Assembly (NCBI RefSeq): GCF_002276045.1
Contig: NZ_NQMR01000081.1
Coordinates: 1-41,609 of the forward strand
Origin: Pseudoalteromonas sp. NBT06-2
GTDB lineage: Bacteria > Pseudomonadota > Gammaproteobacteria > Enterobacterales > Alteromonadaceae
Direction: 5' to 3'
Length of the DNA: 41,609 nucleotides
The translations under genes were made by a program, and so were the position numbers. Below, piece by piece: positions 34,565-41,609 of this stretch. Each line of letters begins with the position of its first letter. The stretch's first letter is position 1. The notes beneath the pieces were generated by a model. It was not told the DNA's origin. It was given only the letters and a program-made list of their open reading frames with translations, and searched no databases.

Positions 34565-36202
34565 TTATGCTTCCTTAAGATTCAACGATGCCGACTGCTC
34601 ATGAGCAGCTGTACGTTTTTTCATAATAAGAGCTAAGAAATGCAAAGCAAAAATGATGTGACTCACCGTCATCATGATGCCCGCAATACTACGTAATTCA
34701 AGGTACGGTATAGTCACTTTCATTGATTCGATAAAAGGTATGCTTGGATCAGCCAAGGCGAAACCTTGCTTAATGCCGGCAATAGTCAAGGCGACAAAAT
34801 ACAAACTAATGCCAAGTAGCGACAACCAAAAATGCCAAGAAATAAGTTTAGGATAAGGCCACTCTGACTGAGTAACTCGCGGTAAAACGAAATACATCGC
34901 ACCAAACATGATCATGGTAAAGAACGCATACAAACCAAGGTGTGCATGTGCCACGGTGTAATGAGTGAAATGAACCAGATAGTTAACACTGCGAATCGCT
35001 TCAAAAGTACCCTGAACAGAGGCTCCAGCGTACATTGCAGCGCCAATCAACATAAACCTTAATGTTGGCGAGTACTTAACTACCGACCAGCGACCTTTAA
35101 GTATTGAATACATATTAATCAGAAATGCAGTAATGGGTATTAACATCATCACGCTTTGCACAATCGACATAGTTTGTAGCCACATTGGCACCGGACCACC
35201 CAATAAATGATGAATTCCGACTTGGCTATAGAAAAGTGCTAAGGCCCAAAAACCTATTAAAGAAAGGCGGTATGAATAAACCGACACCCCTAGTACTTTA
35301 GGGATAAAGTAGTACGCACACCCTACTGCGATTGGTGTAACCCAAAGCCCAAGAATATTATGACCAAACCACCAGTTAACAATTGCCTGTTCTGCTCCAG
35401 TGAATATCCCAGGTACATTGCCAATAAAAAATATTACTGGAAACCAAATTAATGCGGCGCTGAAGTACCAACCTGACACATATAAATGCTCAGTTTTTCG
35501 TTGGGCTAAGGTGAGAAATAATGGGACAGCAACCATAGCGCCAGCAAAAATGATGAGAATATCGGTGTGCCAAGGAACTTCTAAAAACTCCATGCCTTGG
35601 GTATGACCAGTGACAATTTGATAGGCACCAATAAGTAGGGCTATATTCCAAAGAATACAAGAACTGGCGGCATATCGTCCGCCAACTAATTCTGTTTTTA
35701 ATAGCCTAGGTAGTAGCCATAACACCACTCCTACACCCGCCATAGCGCTCCAACCATAGACCACAGCATTAAGGTGAACAGGTCTGATACGACCAAAAGT
35801 CAATTCAATATTACTAACTAAAAGGTCGGGAAAGTGGAATTTAAGTGAAACAATAACCCCTGCAAAAGAACCGAGTATCAACCAAAATAGTGCTGAGGTT
35901 AGAAACATAACCACTGGCAATCTAGAAGACGTATCAATGGCTACTCGCTCATTAATTTCGTCCTCGCTACCCCTGTGATAGTTAACTGTCTCTACATTGG
36001 TATCGCTGCCGCGTGCTAATGGTAAAGGACCATCAATTGCTGGTTCTTCAGACTTACCGAGCTCGTGCTCACCAAAGATAATATTGCCATCGCCATGTAG
36101 TATCGATTTACCTTTATTACCCAAAGACCAGATAAAGGCGAATAATGCAGTAATTGATAAGACAAAACATAAAGCAATAAAAAATGCGATTGTAAAATCC
36201 AT
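34565..36202 (-). CDS. ccoN: cbb3-type oxidase subunit I with N-terminal CcoS-like segment
   Basis: This is the catalytic subunit of a C-type heme-copper oxidase, 545 residues. Low-spin heme ligands are H143 and H421. CuB ligands are H281 (WWFGHN) and H331-H332; the high-spin heme ligand is H419 (VAHAHLG). The helix VII motif VYSYRLS retains the Tyr used for the cross-link, so oxygen reduction is expected. Residues 1-50 form a membrane helix followed by FIWSLGNKGKSILHGDGNIIF, which resembles the small assembly protein CcoS, normally separate. A hydrophilic linker (about 51-90) joins it to the CcoN core. No ccoG, ccoH or ccoQ is in the operon. Its promoter region is shared with norS. Confidence 0.9.
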   Translation of the reverse strand: MDFTIAFFIALCFVLSITALFAFIWSLGNKGKSILHGDGNIIFGEHELGKSEEPAIDGPLPLARGSDTNVETVNYHRGSEDEINERVAIDTSSRLPVVMFLTSALFWLILGSFAGVIVSLKFHFPDLLVSNIELTFGRIRPVHLNAVVYGWSAMAGVGVVLWLLPRLLKTELVGGRYAASSCILWNIALLIGAYQIVTGHTQGMEFLEVPWHTDILIIFAGAMVAVPLFLTLAQRKTEHLYVSGWYFSAALIWFPVIFFIGNVPGIFTGAEQAIVNWWFGHNILGLWVTPIAVGCAYYFIPKVLGVSVYSYRLSLIGFWALALFYSQVGIHHLLGGPVPMWLQTMSIVQSVMMLIPITAFLINMYSILKGRWSVVKYSPTLRFMLIGAAMYAGASVQGTFEAIRSVNYLVHFTHYTVAHAHLGLYAFFTMIMFGAMYFVLPRVTQSEWPYPKLISWHFWLSLLGISLYFVALTIAGIKQGFALADPSIPFIESMKVTIPYLELRSIAGIMMTVSHIIFALHFLALIMKKRTAAHEQSASLNLKEA

Positions 36203-36411
36203 AAATTATCCCGTTGTTATTGAACATAATGTCATTTAAATAGTGCGGTATTTCACAACTCCATTAATATTTGCGCTTTAAAAGCTTATCTTTGGCAAAA
36301 TTAATAGCATTGATTTTCAATCGATTAACGACAGCACGACACTGATATCTAGGATGAAAAACTAAAAGATATTTAAAATAACTTATCTTCTGCTTGCCTT
36401 TCATTTTAAAA

Positions 36412-36486
36412 GATGTAAATAATACACATGTTTAAAGATGTAAATAATATACATGTTTAAGGGTGTAAATGAAATGAATATTTAAC
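36412..36486 (+). promoter_or_regulatory. three 25-bp iterons resembling NsrR operators
   Basis: Tandem units start at 36412, 36437 and 36462. The first two contain GATGTAAATAATAnACATG, differing at one base; the third is degenerate, starting GGTGTAAAT. Each of the first two is close to the inverted-repeat NsrR consensus GATGYATTT-n-AAATRCATC. They lie 70-145 bases before the norS ATG and 210 bases or more from ccoN. The other part of the 354-base divergent interval (36203-36411) holds only an ATTGA-TTT-TCAAT hairpin-like motif at 36309-36321. Confidence 0.6.
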
Positions 36487-36556
36487 CGAAATGAAAATAT
36501 GTACTTTTAAAAGTTTATTAGGATGCATATTCAATTGTGCGCATGGGGGAGTAATT

Positions 36557-37087
36557 ATGAAACATGAATTAATTTTATTTGTTTCAGTATTTTTTATAGC
36601 TGTTTTAACAGCTGTTTTTGTTTATGTATATTTTGCATCAAACAAACGAAGAGAATTCAAACCTGTCAAAGAAAAGCTTTACGGTTATCGACCGAAGTTA
36701 TTTACTTTTTTAATTTTAATGGGTTTTGGTGTTGCAGTAGGAACTTTGTTTGAGTTTCCAATAGCGAAGCAGGCGGGTACCAAACCAGTAGAACAAAGCA
36801 TAAAGGTGACAGGTTATCAGTGGTATTGGGTGTTAGATAAAACCGAAGTTTATGCCAATGAACCGGTTGAATTCATGATCAAGTCTGCTGATGTAAACCA
36901 TGGCTTTGGTATCTATGACGAAGATTTAGTGATGCATACCCAAGGTCAAGCGATGCCTCAATACACTAACCGCTTAGTACATACCTTCAAAAAACCAGGT
37001 ACTTACAAGCTATTGTGTTTAGAGTTTTGCGGCATTGCTCATCACAATATGGTCGCTGCATTAACTGTCTTACCAGCTAAGGAATAA
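36557..37087 (+). CDS. norS: CuA-type cupredoxin subunit of a putative NO reductase (sNOR)
   Basis: This is a heme-copper oxidase subunit II-like protein of 176 residues. One or two membrane helices (about 5-26 and 47-66) precede a periplasmic cupredoxin domain. All CuA ligands are visible: H115, C154, E156, C158, H162 and M165, in the pattern CLEFCGIAHHNM. The open frame reaches 36491, but GGGGGA directly before 36557 and MKHELILFVS favour the later ATG. It is immediately followed by subunit I, senC and orf1, the gene order norS-norY-senC-orf1 of ammonia oxidisers. I infer that it receives electrons from a c-type cytochrome and passes them to NorY. Alternative: subunit II of an unusual oxygen reductase. 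Confidence 0.78.
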   Translation: MKHELILFVSVFFIAVLTAVFVYVYFASNKRREFKPVKEKLYGYRPKLFTFLILMGFGVAVGTLFEFPIAKQAGTKPVEQSIKVTGYQWYWVLDKTEVYANEPVEFMIKSADVNHGFGIYDEDLVMHTQGQAMPQYTNRLVHTFKKPGTYKLLCLEFCGIAHHNMVAALTVLPAKE

Positions 37088-38560
37088 ATGATGAATTTAC
37101 AAAAACTTAGTTTGCCAGAAACATCGACTAAATCTTCAAATACTCTTAGGTTATATGTTGTTACATCATTACTAGTACTATTTTTAATGATGTTAGCGGG
37201 CGCAACAATGCGCTATACCCAAGGCGCATTAATTGAAGTTGCTCCAAATATATTTTATCAATTATTGACAGTACACGGTGCTGGTATGGTTGGTATTGCT
37301 GGGTTATTTTCTTCCAGCATCATGTGGTATTTTTTACGACGTTACGTGGATTTAAACACCAACATATTCTTAGTTAATTTTGTTCTTTTCTTAATTGGTG
37401 TATTGATGATTTTAGGGGCAATATTCTTCGGTGATTTTGCTGCTGCTTGGACCTTTTTATATCCACTGCCAGCTAAGTCTATGGGCGTTTGGTCTCATCA
37501 TGCTGCTGCAATGTTTCTTGGTGGTTTACTGATTATTGGTGTTGGCTTTCTGCTGTTTTATTTAGATGTTACTCGGGCGATATTAAAGCGCTATTCAAAT
37601 CTATATAATGCCATGGGCTTACAATATTTATTTGGCGGTAAAACCTTAGATGAAGAGCACCCACCAGCCGTTGTAGCAAGTACTATGGTGTTAATTATCA
37701 ACACTTTAGGTATTCTTGCAGGGGCGGTCATACTGGTGATGTGTATACTGAACCTGTATTTTCCTGATGATGTGACAATCGACCCACTATTAGCTAAAAA
37801 CTTGACCTATTTCTTCGGTCACGTGTTTATCAACGCTTCAATTTACATGGCGGTAATCGCCGTATACGAATTATTGCCTAAATATACTAATCGCCCTTGG
37901 AAAGTGAACAAGCTTTTTATTACTGCATGGTTCTTTTCAACCTTTATGGTGATGATGGTTTATCCACACCACTTACTGATGGATTTTGCGATGCCTAGAT
38001 GGGCGTTGGTTATTGGTCAAATTTGCTCATATATGAATGGCTTCCCTGTGTTGCTTGTCACTGCCTATGGTGCAGTCACTTTAGTACATCGTTCAGGTAT
38101 TAAATGGGACCTAATTTCTCGGCTACTATTTTTATCCATGTTTGGTTGGGTCGCCGGTACCATTCCAGCCATCATAGATGCAACTATTTCAGTCAACTTG
38201 GTTATGCATAACACCATGTGGGTACCTGGACACTTTCATTTTTACCTGTTACTTGGTTTATTACCTATGCTGTTTGCTTTTTCGTTGTTTGTTACACAAA
38301 CCAAGAGCGAGAGAAATACTCGTTACTTAGATGAAATATTTTTCTCTTCGTATCTTTATGGTTCATTGGTGTTAATTGGCACCTTTTTACTTAGTGGTAA
38401 GGACAGTGTGCCTAGACGCTGGGCAGCGCATTACGCTGAGTGGATCCCGATGAGTCAAATTGCAGCCGTGGGCGCAACGATGGTGGTACTAGGAACATTA
38501 TTTTTCCTAATTAAAATAATTTTACGTATTAACAAGGCAAGCTTGACCGCCGATGCGTGA
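37088..38560 (+). CDS. norY: heme-copper subunit I of a putative NO reductase (sNOR)
   Basis: This polytopic membrane protein of 490 residues has about twelve helices. The heme and CuB ligands are conserved: H63 (TVHGAGM) and H384 for low-spin heme, H245, H294 and H295 for CuB, and H382 (WVPGHFHF) for the catalytic heme. After H245 the fourth position is N249 (HVFIN), where A- and B-type oxygen reductases have the cross-linked Tyr (HPEVY). Loss of that Tyr is a hallmark of NO-reducing members. The gene abuts norS and overlaps the SCO gene by eight bases. Neighbours nirC-like and nsrR-like support an NO or nitrite role. Activity is inferred, not shown. Confidence 0.78.
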   Translation: MMNLQKLSLPETSTKSSNTLRLYVVTSLLVLFLMMLAGATMRYTQGALIEVAPNIFYQLLTVHGAGMVGIAGLFSSSIMWYFLRRYVDLNTNIFLVNFVLFLIGVLMILGAIFFGDFAAAWTFLYPLPAKSMGVWSHHAAAMFLGGLLIIGVGFLLFYLDVTRAILKRYSNLYNAMGLQYLFGGKTLDEEHPPAVVASTMVLIINTLGILAGAVILVMCILNLYFPDDVTIDPLLAKNLTYFFGHVFINASIYMAVIAVYELLPKYTNRPWKVNKLFITAWFFSTFMVMMVYPHHLLMDFAMPRWALVIGQICSYMNGFPVLLVTAYGAVTLVHRSGIKWDLISRLLFLSMFGWVAGTIPAIIDATISVNLVMHNTMWVPGHFHFYLLLGLLPMLFAFSLFVTQTKSERNTRYLDEIFFSSYLYGSLVLIGTFLLSGKDSVPRRWAAHYAEWIPMSQIAAVGATMVVLGTLFFLIKIILRINKASLTADA

Positions 38561-39158
38561 TTTAATATTAACGGTGTTTTTTCTGTGCGCAGGTATTGCT
38601 TTGATATACTTGAAAACAGATAGCTTTCAAGCATTTACTGCCGAGAGTGCTCGCAGGTATGACATTGAAAAGCAGCCGATAAAATTATCGGACTATCAGC
38701 TCATTGATGTCAATGGTGAACAGATGAACTTTTCTGATTTACAGGGAAAAACACTGTTAATTGATTTTATCTACACCCGTTGCCCAACAGTGTGCACATT
38801 GTTGGGTAGCTCTTATGCAAAACTACAACGTAAGATAATTAAAGATAATAATTTAAATAATGTTGCGTTAATTAGCGTCAGTTTCGATTTAACTTACGAC
38901 AACGCCGCCGCTTTAAAGGCATATCAACAAAGGTACACCCAGACACCAGAGCAATGGTACATGTTTGTACCCACATCGAAGCAACAACTGCATACCATAC
39001 TTAATGAGTTTGGCGTGGTGGTTATTGACGATCTCTATGGTGGTTTTATCCATAATTCGGCAGTACATATTACTGATGCTGCTGGCTATTTAGTCAAAGT
39101 GACTGATTGGCAAAATAATGAGGAGCTCAATCGTGCAATTACCTCAGTTATCAAGTAA
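38553..39158 (+). CDS. senC: SCO1/SenC copper chaperone (nor operon)
   Basis: This membrane-anchored thioredoxin-fold copper chaperone has 201 residues. An N-terminal helix (about 3-19) acts as anchor. Copper ligands are the Cys pair in RCPTVC and His in the GGFIHNSAVHITD segment. It overlaps norY by eight bases and the following membrane-protein gene by about 26, so translation is coupled. Its operon encodes a CuA subunit, so metallation of NorS CuA is the most likely job. It is the third member of the norSY-senC-orf1 order. It is not a close copy of the SCO protein at 30387. Confidence 0.88.
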   Translation: MRDLILTVFFLCAGIALIYLKTDSFQAFTAESARRYDIEKQPIKLSDYQLIDVNGEQMNFSDLQGKTLLIDFIYTRCPTVCTLLGSSYAKLQRKIIKDNNLNNVALISVSFDLTYDNAAALKAYQQRYTQTPEQWYMFVPTSKQQLHTILNEFGVVVIDDLYGGFIHNSAVHITDAAGYLVKVTDWQNNEELNRAITSVIK

Positions 39159-39744
39159 ATGGCAGATCGGCTTATTGCTATCTGCTTGGTTAATTTTTGC
39201 CACGTTACTGATACCCATATTACAACAATCACTTATTGTACATCTGTTTATTGCCATACCAGGGCTAATGTTTTTGGGCTATTTGATGGGACGAACAATT
39301 CTACCTGAGCCCAGTACCATTGCTAAATGGAATCAAACGGGAATTCCTATGCTGCTAATGGCCAGTTTATTATTTATATTTTGGATGATCCCACGTTTTT
39401 TAGATAGCTCAATTCAACAGCAAAGTTTTTACTTATTAAAGATATTTTCTTTGACCTTTTTATGTGGTTTGCCACTCGCTTGGTCACTGAAAAAAGTGTC
39501 ATACATTACGTTAAATTTTTTCAGAATTGAGTTTATTGCCACGCTATTTCGCATGACTTGGCTTTTCATGACGGCCAAAGAACGATTGTGTATTAATTAT
39601 TTATATTCAGAGCAAGTATTAGTAGGAAAAACATTCCTCATACTCGCTATTTTATTCTCGTTATGGCCAGCAATAAGAGTGGTGTTTGGCCAACATAAAG
39701 AGTCCACTCAAAAGTTAAAGCAGGAATATAATCATGCAAAATAA
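39133..39744 (+). CDS. polytopic membrane protein, orf1 of norSY-senC-orf1
   Basis: This hydrophobic protein of 203 residues has about five to six predicted membrane helices and no recognised domain. The frame opens at ATG 39118, but AGGAG (39121-39125) lies inside that extension and is seven bases from GTG at 39133, which I prefer. The conserved-looking segment MTWLFMTAKERLCINYLYS sits before the last helix. It fills the orf1 position after senC in the norSY operon described in Nitrosomonas. Role unknown; assembly or stability of the NorSY complex is plausible. It overlaps the next gene by 11 bases. Confidence 0.7.
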   Translation: MQLPQLSSKWQIGLLLSAWLIFATLLIPILQQSLIVHLFIAIPGLMFLGYLMGRTILPEPSTIAKWNQTGIPMLLMASLLFIFWMIPRFLDSSIQQQSFYLLKIFSLTFLCGLPLAWSLKKVSYITLNFFRIEFIATLFRMTWLFMTAKERLCINYLYSEQVLVGKTFLILAILFSLWPAIRVVFGQHKESTQKLKQEYNHAK

Positions 39745-40531
39745 CATTAACGTTTTTGCTGAATTTGCCCGTACGAAAGCGCAACTACTAAAAGATTCAC
39801 CATGGAGTTTTTTAATTGGTAGCATGTTAGCAGGTGCTTATGTGGGTATAGGTATTATTTTCATTTTTACTGTCGCTAGCCCGCTTCCTCCTGAAGTACA
39901 AACACTGGTTTTAGGTGTAACCTTTGCTATTGCACTTACACTAGTGGTGATTGCTGGAGCAGAGTTATTTACCGGTTATACCATGTATATGACGATTGGT
40001 ATGACGAAAAAAACGGTCAATTTCCAACAATTACTGTCAACCTGGACCATGAGTTGGCTGGGTAATTTTTGCGGTGCACTAATTTTAGTTGGCATTTATA
40101 TTCTAGCCAAAGGTTATCTGTTTTCTCATGAAGAGTTGATTGCCCAGGTTGCTCTGAAAAAAATTAGCGCAACCCCAATACAATTGCTCGCCAAGGGCAC
40201 GTTATGCAATTGGTTAGTTTGTCTAGCAATTTGGATGAGTAAAAAAGTTGACAGCGACGTTGCTCGTTTGGTGGTTATTTTTTGGTGTTTATTTGTTTTT
40301 ATTGCCAGTGGTTTTGAACATAGCGTTGCCAATATGACCTTATTATCAATCGTTTATTTTAGCCCAGAAAGTGTCATCAGTTTGTCGGATATTTTCTACA
40401 ATCTAACCTTCGTCACTATCGGTAATATTATCGGCGGTGCAATTTTTGTTGCTTTAGCTTACAAAGCTTACGCAATTCCCGAAACATTGCCAGAGACTCA
40501 TATGGACATAAAAAATACAGATGACGCATAG
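39734..40531 (+). CDS. formate/nitrite transporter family channel, NirC-like
   Basis: This FNT-family pentameric channel has 265 residues and six membrane helices. Family motifs are AGAYVGIG near helix 1, the selectivity region AELFTGYTMYM, GTLCNWLVCLAIWM and FEHSVANM with the central conserved His. LCNWLVCLA is closer to NirC than to FocA, suggesting nitrite or a related anion. Its start overlaps orf1, placing it in the nor operon. Nitrite is a source and product of NO, so it may export or import nitrite. Substrate choice cannot be read with certainty. The C-terminus is a hydrophilic acidic tail. Confidence 0.88.
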   Translation: MQNNINVFAEFARTKAQLLKDSPWSFLIGSMLAGAYVGIGIIFIFTVASPLPPEVQTLVLGVTFAIALTLVVIAGAELFTGYTMYMTIGMTKKTVNFQQLLSTWTMSWLGNFCGALILVGIYILAKGYLFSHEELIAQVALKKISATPIQLLAKGTLCNWLVCLAIWMSKKVDSDVARLVVIFWCLFVFIASGFEHSVANMTLLSIVYFSPESVISLSDIFYNLTFVTIGNIIGGAIFVALAYKAYAIPETLPETHMDIKNTDDA

Positions 40532-40643
40532 TACACTATGTAAACATTTATAGAATCTACTTTATTTTAAATTAATGTGAATATTAAAAACCATTGAAAA
40601 ATGATAAGATATTTTCACAAAAAGGCGCAGTTGTAGTTTACTT

Positions 40644-41117
40644 ATGAGACAAAATGTTCGCACCGATTATTCTATTCGTGTATTAATGTACCTTGCTCTA
40701 TACACTGAAAACTTGGTAAGTATTGAAGAAATAGCTAAAAGCTATGCAATATCTAAAAATCATTTAACCAAAGTTGTTCACATACTTGTTAAAAGTGGTT
40801 TTGTTACTTCTGTTCGAGGACGAAACGGAGGTATAAAATTAGCAAAGCTTCCTGAAGATATAAATATTGGACATGTGGTGTCACAAACTGAAGAGGATTT
40901 TTATTTAGTTGAATGTTTTAATACAACTTCTAATAAATGTGTTATGACGGGGGCGTGTAAACTCGGGAATGTATTTTCAGAAGCTCTTGAGGCCTATATG
41001 GAATCATTATCAAGGTACTCTTTAAGAAATTTAGTAGAAAACCAGCAGATGATGCGAAGAGCTTTACGCAGGAATGACCAATTGATTGATATAAAACTCA
41101 TAGACGTAAAGCTGTAG
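40644..41117 (+). CDS. nsrR: Rrf2-family regulator, probable NO sensor NsrR
   Basis: This is a transcription factor of 157 residues with an N-terminal winged helix-turn-helix (about 1-65; recognition region SKNHLTKVVHILVKSGFV). Three cysteines C91, C99 and C105 (ECFN...NKC...GACKL) fit the [Fe-S] cluster ligands of NsrR, rather than the IscR pattern. NsrR loses its cluster on contact with NO and releases its operators. The gene follows the nor operon in the same direction after 112 bases and probably has its own promoter; an imperfect TGTGAA/TTCACA inverted repeat lies before it. The candidate targets are the iterons before norS. A few extra residues follow the usual C-terminus. Confidence 0.87.
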   Translation: MRQNVRTDYSIRVLMYLALYTENLVSIEEIAKSYAISKNHLTKVVHILVKSGFVTSVRGRNGGIKLAKLPEDINIGHVVSQTEEDFYLVECFNTTSNKCVMTGACKLGNVFSEALEAYMESLSRYSLRNLVENQQMMRRALRRNDQLIDIKLIDVKL

Positions 41118-41130
41118 TTAAGTTTAATCT

Positions 41131-41254
41131 GAGCGGGTTTAATTCCTCGCCGCTTGTGGCGTAAAGTCTGTTGAACTTAAAACGTCATAAGATACCCCTC
41201 TTCGTGAAACGAATTTGAGCCTAAGCGAAAAGCCTTGGCGCGGGGTTATTCATT
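41131..41254. mobile_element. possible IS200/IS605-type end remnant
   Basis: A small hairpin CGCC-GCTTGT-GGCG (41148-41161) lies near GATACCCC (41191-41198), which can pair with GGGGT in CGGGGTTATTCATT (41241-41254). Subterminal hairpins and ACCCC/GGGGT-type ends recall IS200/IS605 family ends in gammaproteobacteria, from memory. No transposase gene is present. It could equally be an ordinary structured repeat. Confidence 0.35.
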
Positions 41255-41422
41255 AGGTATTGTTAAATTTTATTTATAATCATTGAGTAATGTAAAAGCA
41301 GACTATAAAACTCAATATCGCAACCGTATTATAGGGTCATTAGTAAAAAAAATTTGTTAGAAAATACTTTATGGAAAACCGCCTTGGATCTAAGTTTAAG
41401 CTTACCAAAAAAACACAATATA

Positions 41423-41589
41423 ATACCAATTCTATTAACTAAGTGATCTAATATAAATTAGGATAAATTTTCAATAGCAAGTCGATTGATGCAGCAATAG
41501 CTGGCTGTTGGGATTAAAAGCAACGGAGTGGCTAAATTTACAACGTAAAGGTTTACTGATCAGTGACTGTGAAAATGATCATTTATCTT
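41423..41589. repeat. possible dispersed repeat, non-coding
   Basis: This stretch begins TAATACCAATTCTATTAAC and contains no plausible gene on either strand. Its start resembles TAATACCGAT at 29891 and the recA-leader repeat. I recall such TAATACCAATT starts in Alteromonadales interspersed repeats but cannot confirm it. Between 41255 and 41422 I see only AT-rich sequence with no supported gene. Confidence 0.3.
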
Positions 41590-41609
41590 TATACCCAAGC
41601 CACTTCAAG
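41590..41609 (+). repeat. truncated copy of the E repeat (window edge)
   Basis: The last 20 bases read TATACCCAAGCCACTTCAAG, matching the left end of the element at 30063 in the same orientation. The copy continues beyond the window. Confidence 0.65.

Noticed and set aside
34565..36202. CcoN as a second NO reductase rather than an oxygen reductase
   Set aside because: It keeps the helix VII VYSYRLS Tyr and all C-type oxidase ligands, and lacks the extra Glu pattern of cNOR NorB.
36310..36323. FNR-like site TTGATTTTCAATCG before ccoN
   Set aside because: The first half matches TTGAT, but the second half AATCG differs from ATCAA at several positions, so anaerobic FNR control is not supported by sequence.
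36491..36556. Upstream extension of NorS by 22 residues
   Set aside because: There is no ribosome site before 36491, the added residues are Cys-rich and not membrane-anchor-like, and GGGGGA is well placed for the ATG at 36557.
41362..41445. Short peptide-coding frame starting ATGGAAAACCG near the right edge
   Set aside because: It is under 30 codons, runs into repeat-like sequence and has no clear ribosome site.

Overview
The window is AT-rich gammaproteobacterial chromosome. Its gene content and order (ftsB-ispD-ispF-truD-surE-pcm-nlpD-rpoS, then mutS and recA; gor beside prlC; family II pyrophosphatase; long-form PurC) point to Alteromonadales, most like the Colwelliaceae (Colwellia/Thalassotalea) or close relatives. 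This placement is my inference from synteny and sequence style, not from a search. No tRNA, rRNA or CRISPR array was seen.

Layout. 1-8.5 kb: glutathione reductase (gor), oligopeptidase A (prlC), a response regulator with an unrecognised output domain, rsmJ, a chemotaxis receptor behind an 11-bp-phased Pho-box array, and a Prx5-type peroxiredoxin. 8.5-14 kb: a secreted subtilisin with two PPC domains, ferritin, Mn-dependent pyrophosphatase and purC. 13.7-14.3 kb: two MITE-like elements side by side. 14.4-18 kb: a PilZ protein, a CoxE/MoxR pair, another structured repeat and a frameshifted lipoprotein gene. 18.2-29.7 kb: the conserved housekeeping block from a DUF2947 gene and an unrecognised gene through ftsB, the isoprenoid genes, truD, surE, pcm, nlpD, rpoS, mutS and pncC to recA, whose promoter spacer is exactly a LexA box.

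30.4-41.1 kb is the accessory and most interesting part: two divergent heme-copper operons. The minus-strand operon is a variant cbb3 oxidase: CcoN with an N-terminal CcoS-like segment, CcoO, a monoheme cytochrome in the CcoP position, a CcoI/CopA-type copper ATPase and a SCO protein. The plus-strand operon is norS-norY-senC-orf1, the arrangement known from ammonia-oxidising bacteria and proposed as the sNOR class of nitric oxide reductases. It is followed by a NirC-type nitrite channel and an Rrf2 regulator with the three cysteines expected of NsrR. Three 25-bp iterons resembling NsrR operators lie upstream of norS. NorY has Asn where A- and B-type oxidases carry the cross-linked active-site Tyr. 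Together the operons look like an NO-responsive respiration or detoxification module with its own copper delivery.

The module is bracketed by members of one repeat family (30063-30325 and 41590 to the window edge), and recX is not found directly after recA. This is consistent with an inserted or rearranged segment. The same repeat family occurs at 17079-17344, and its members share a core closed by stems of different sequence that are nevertheless self-complementary.
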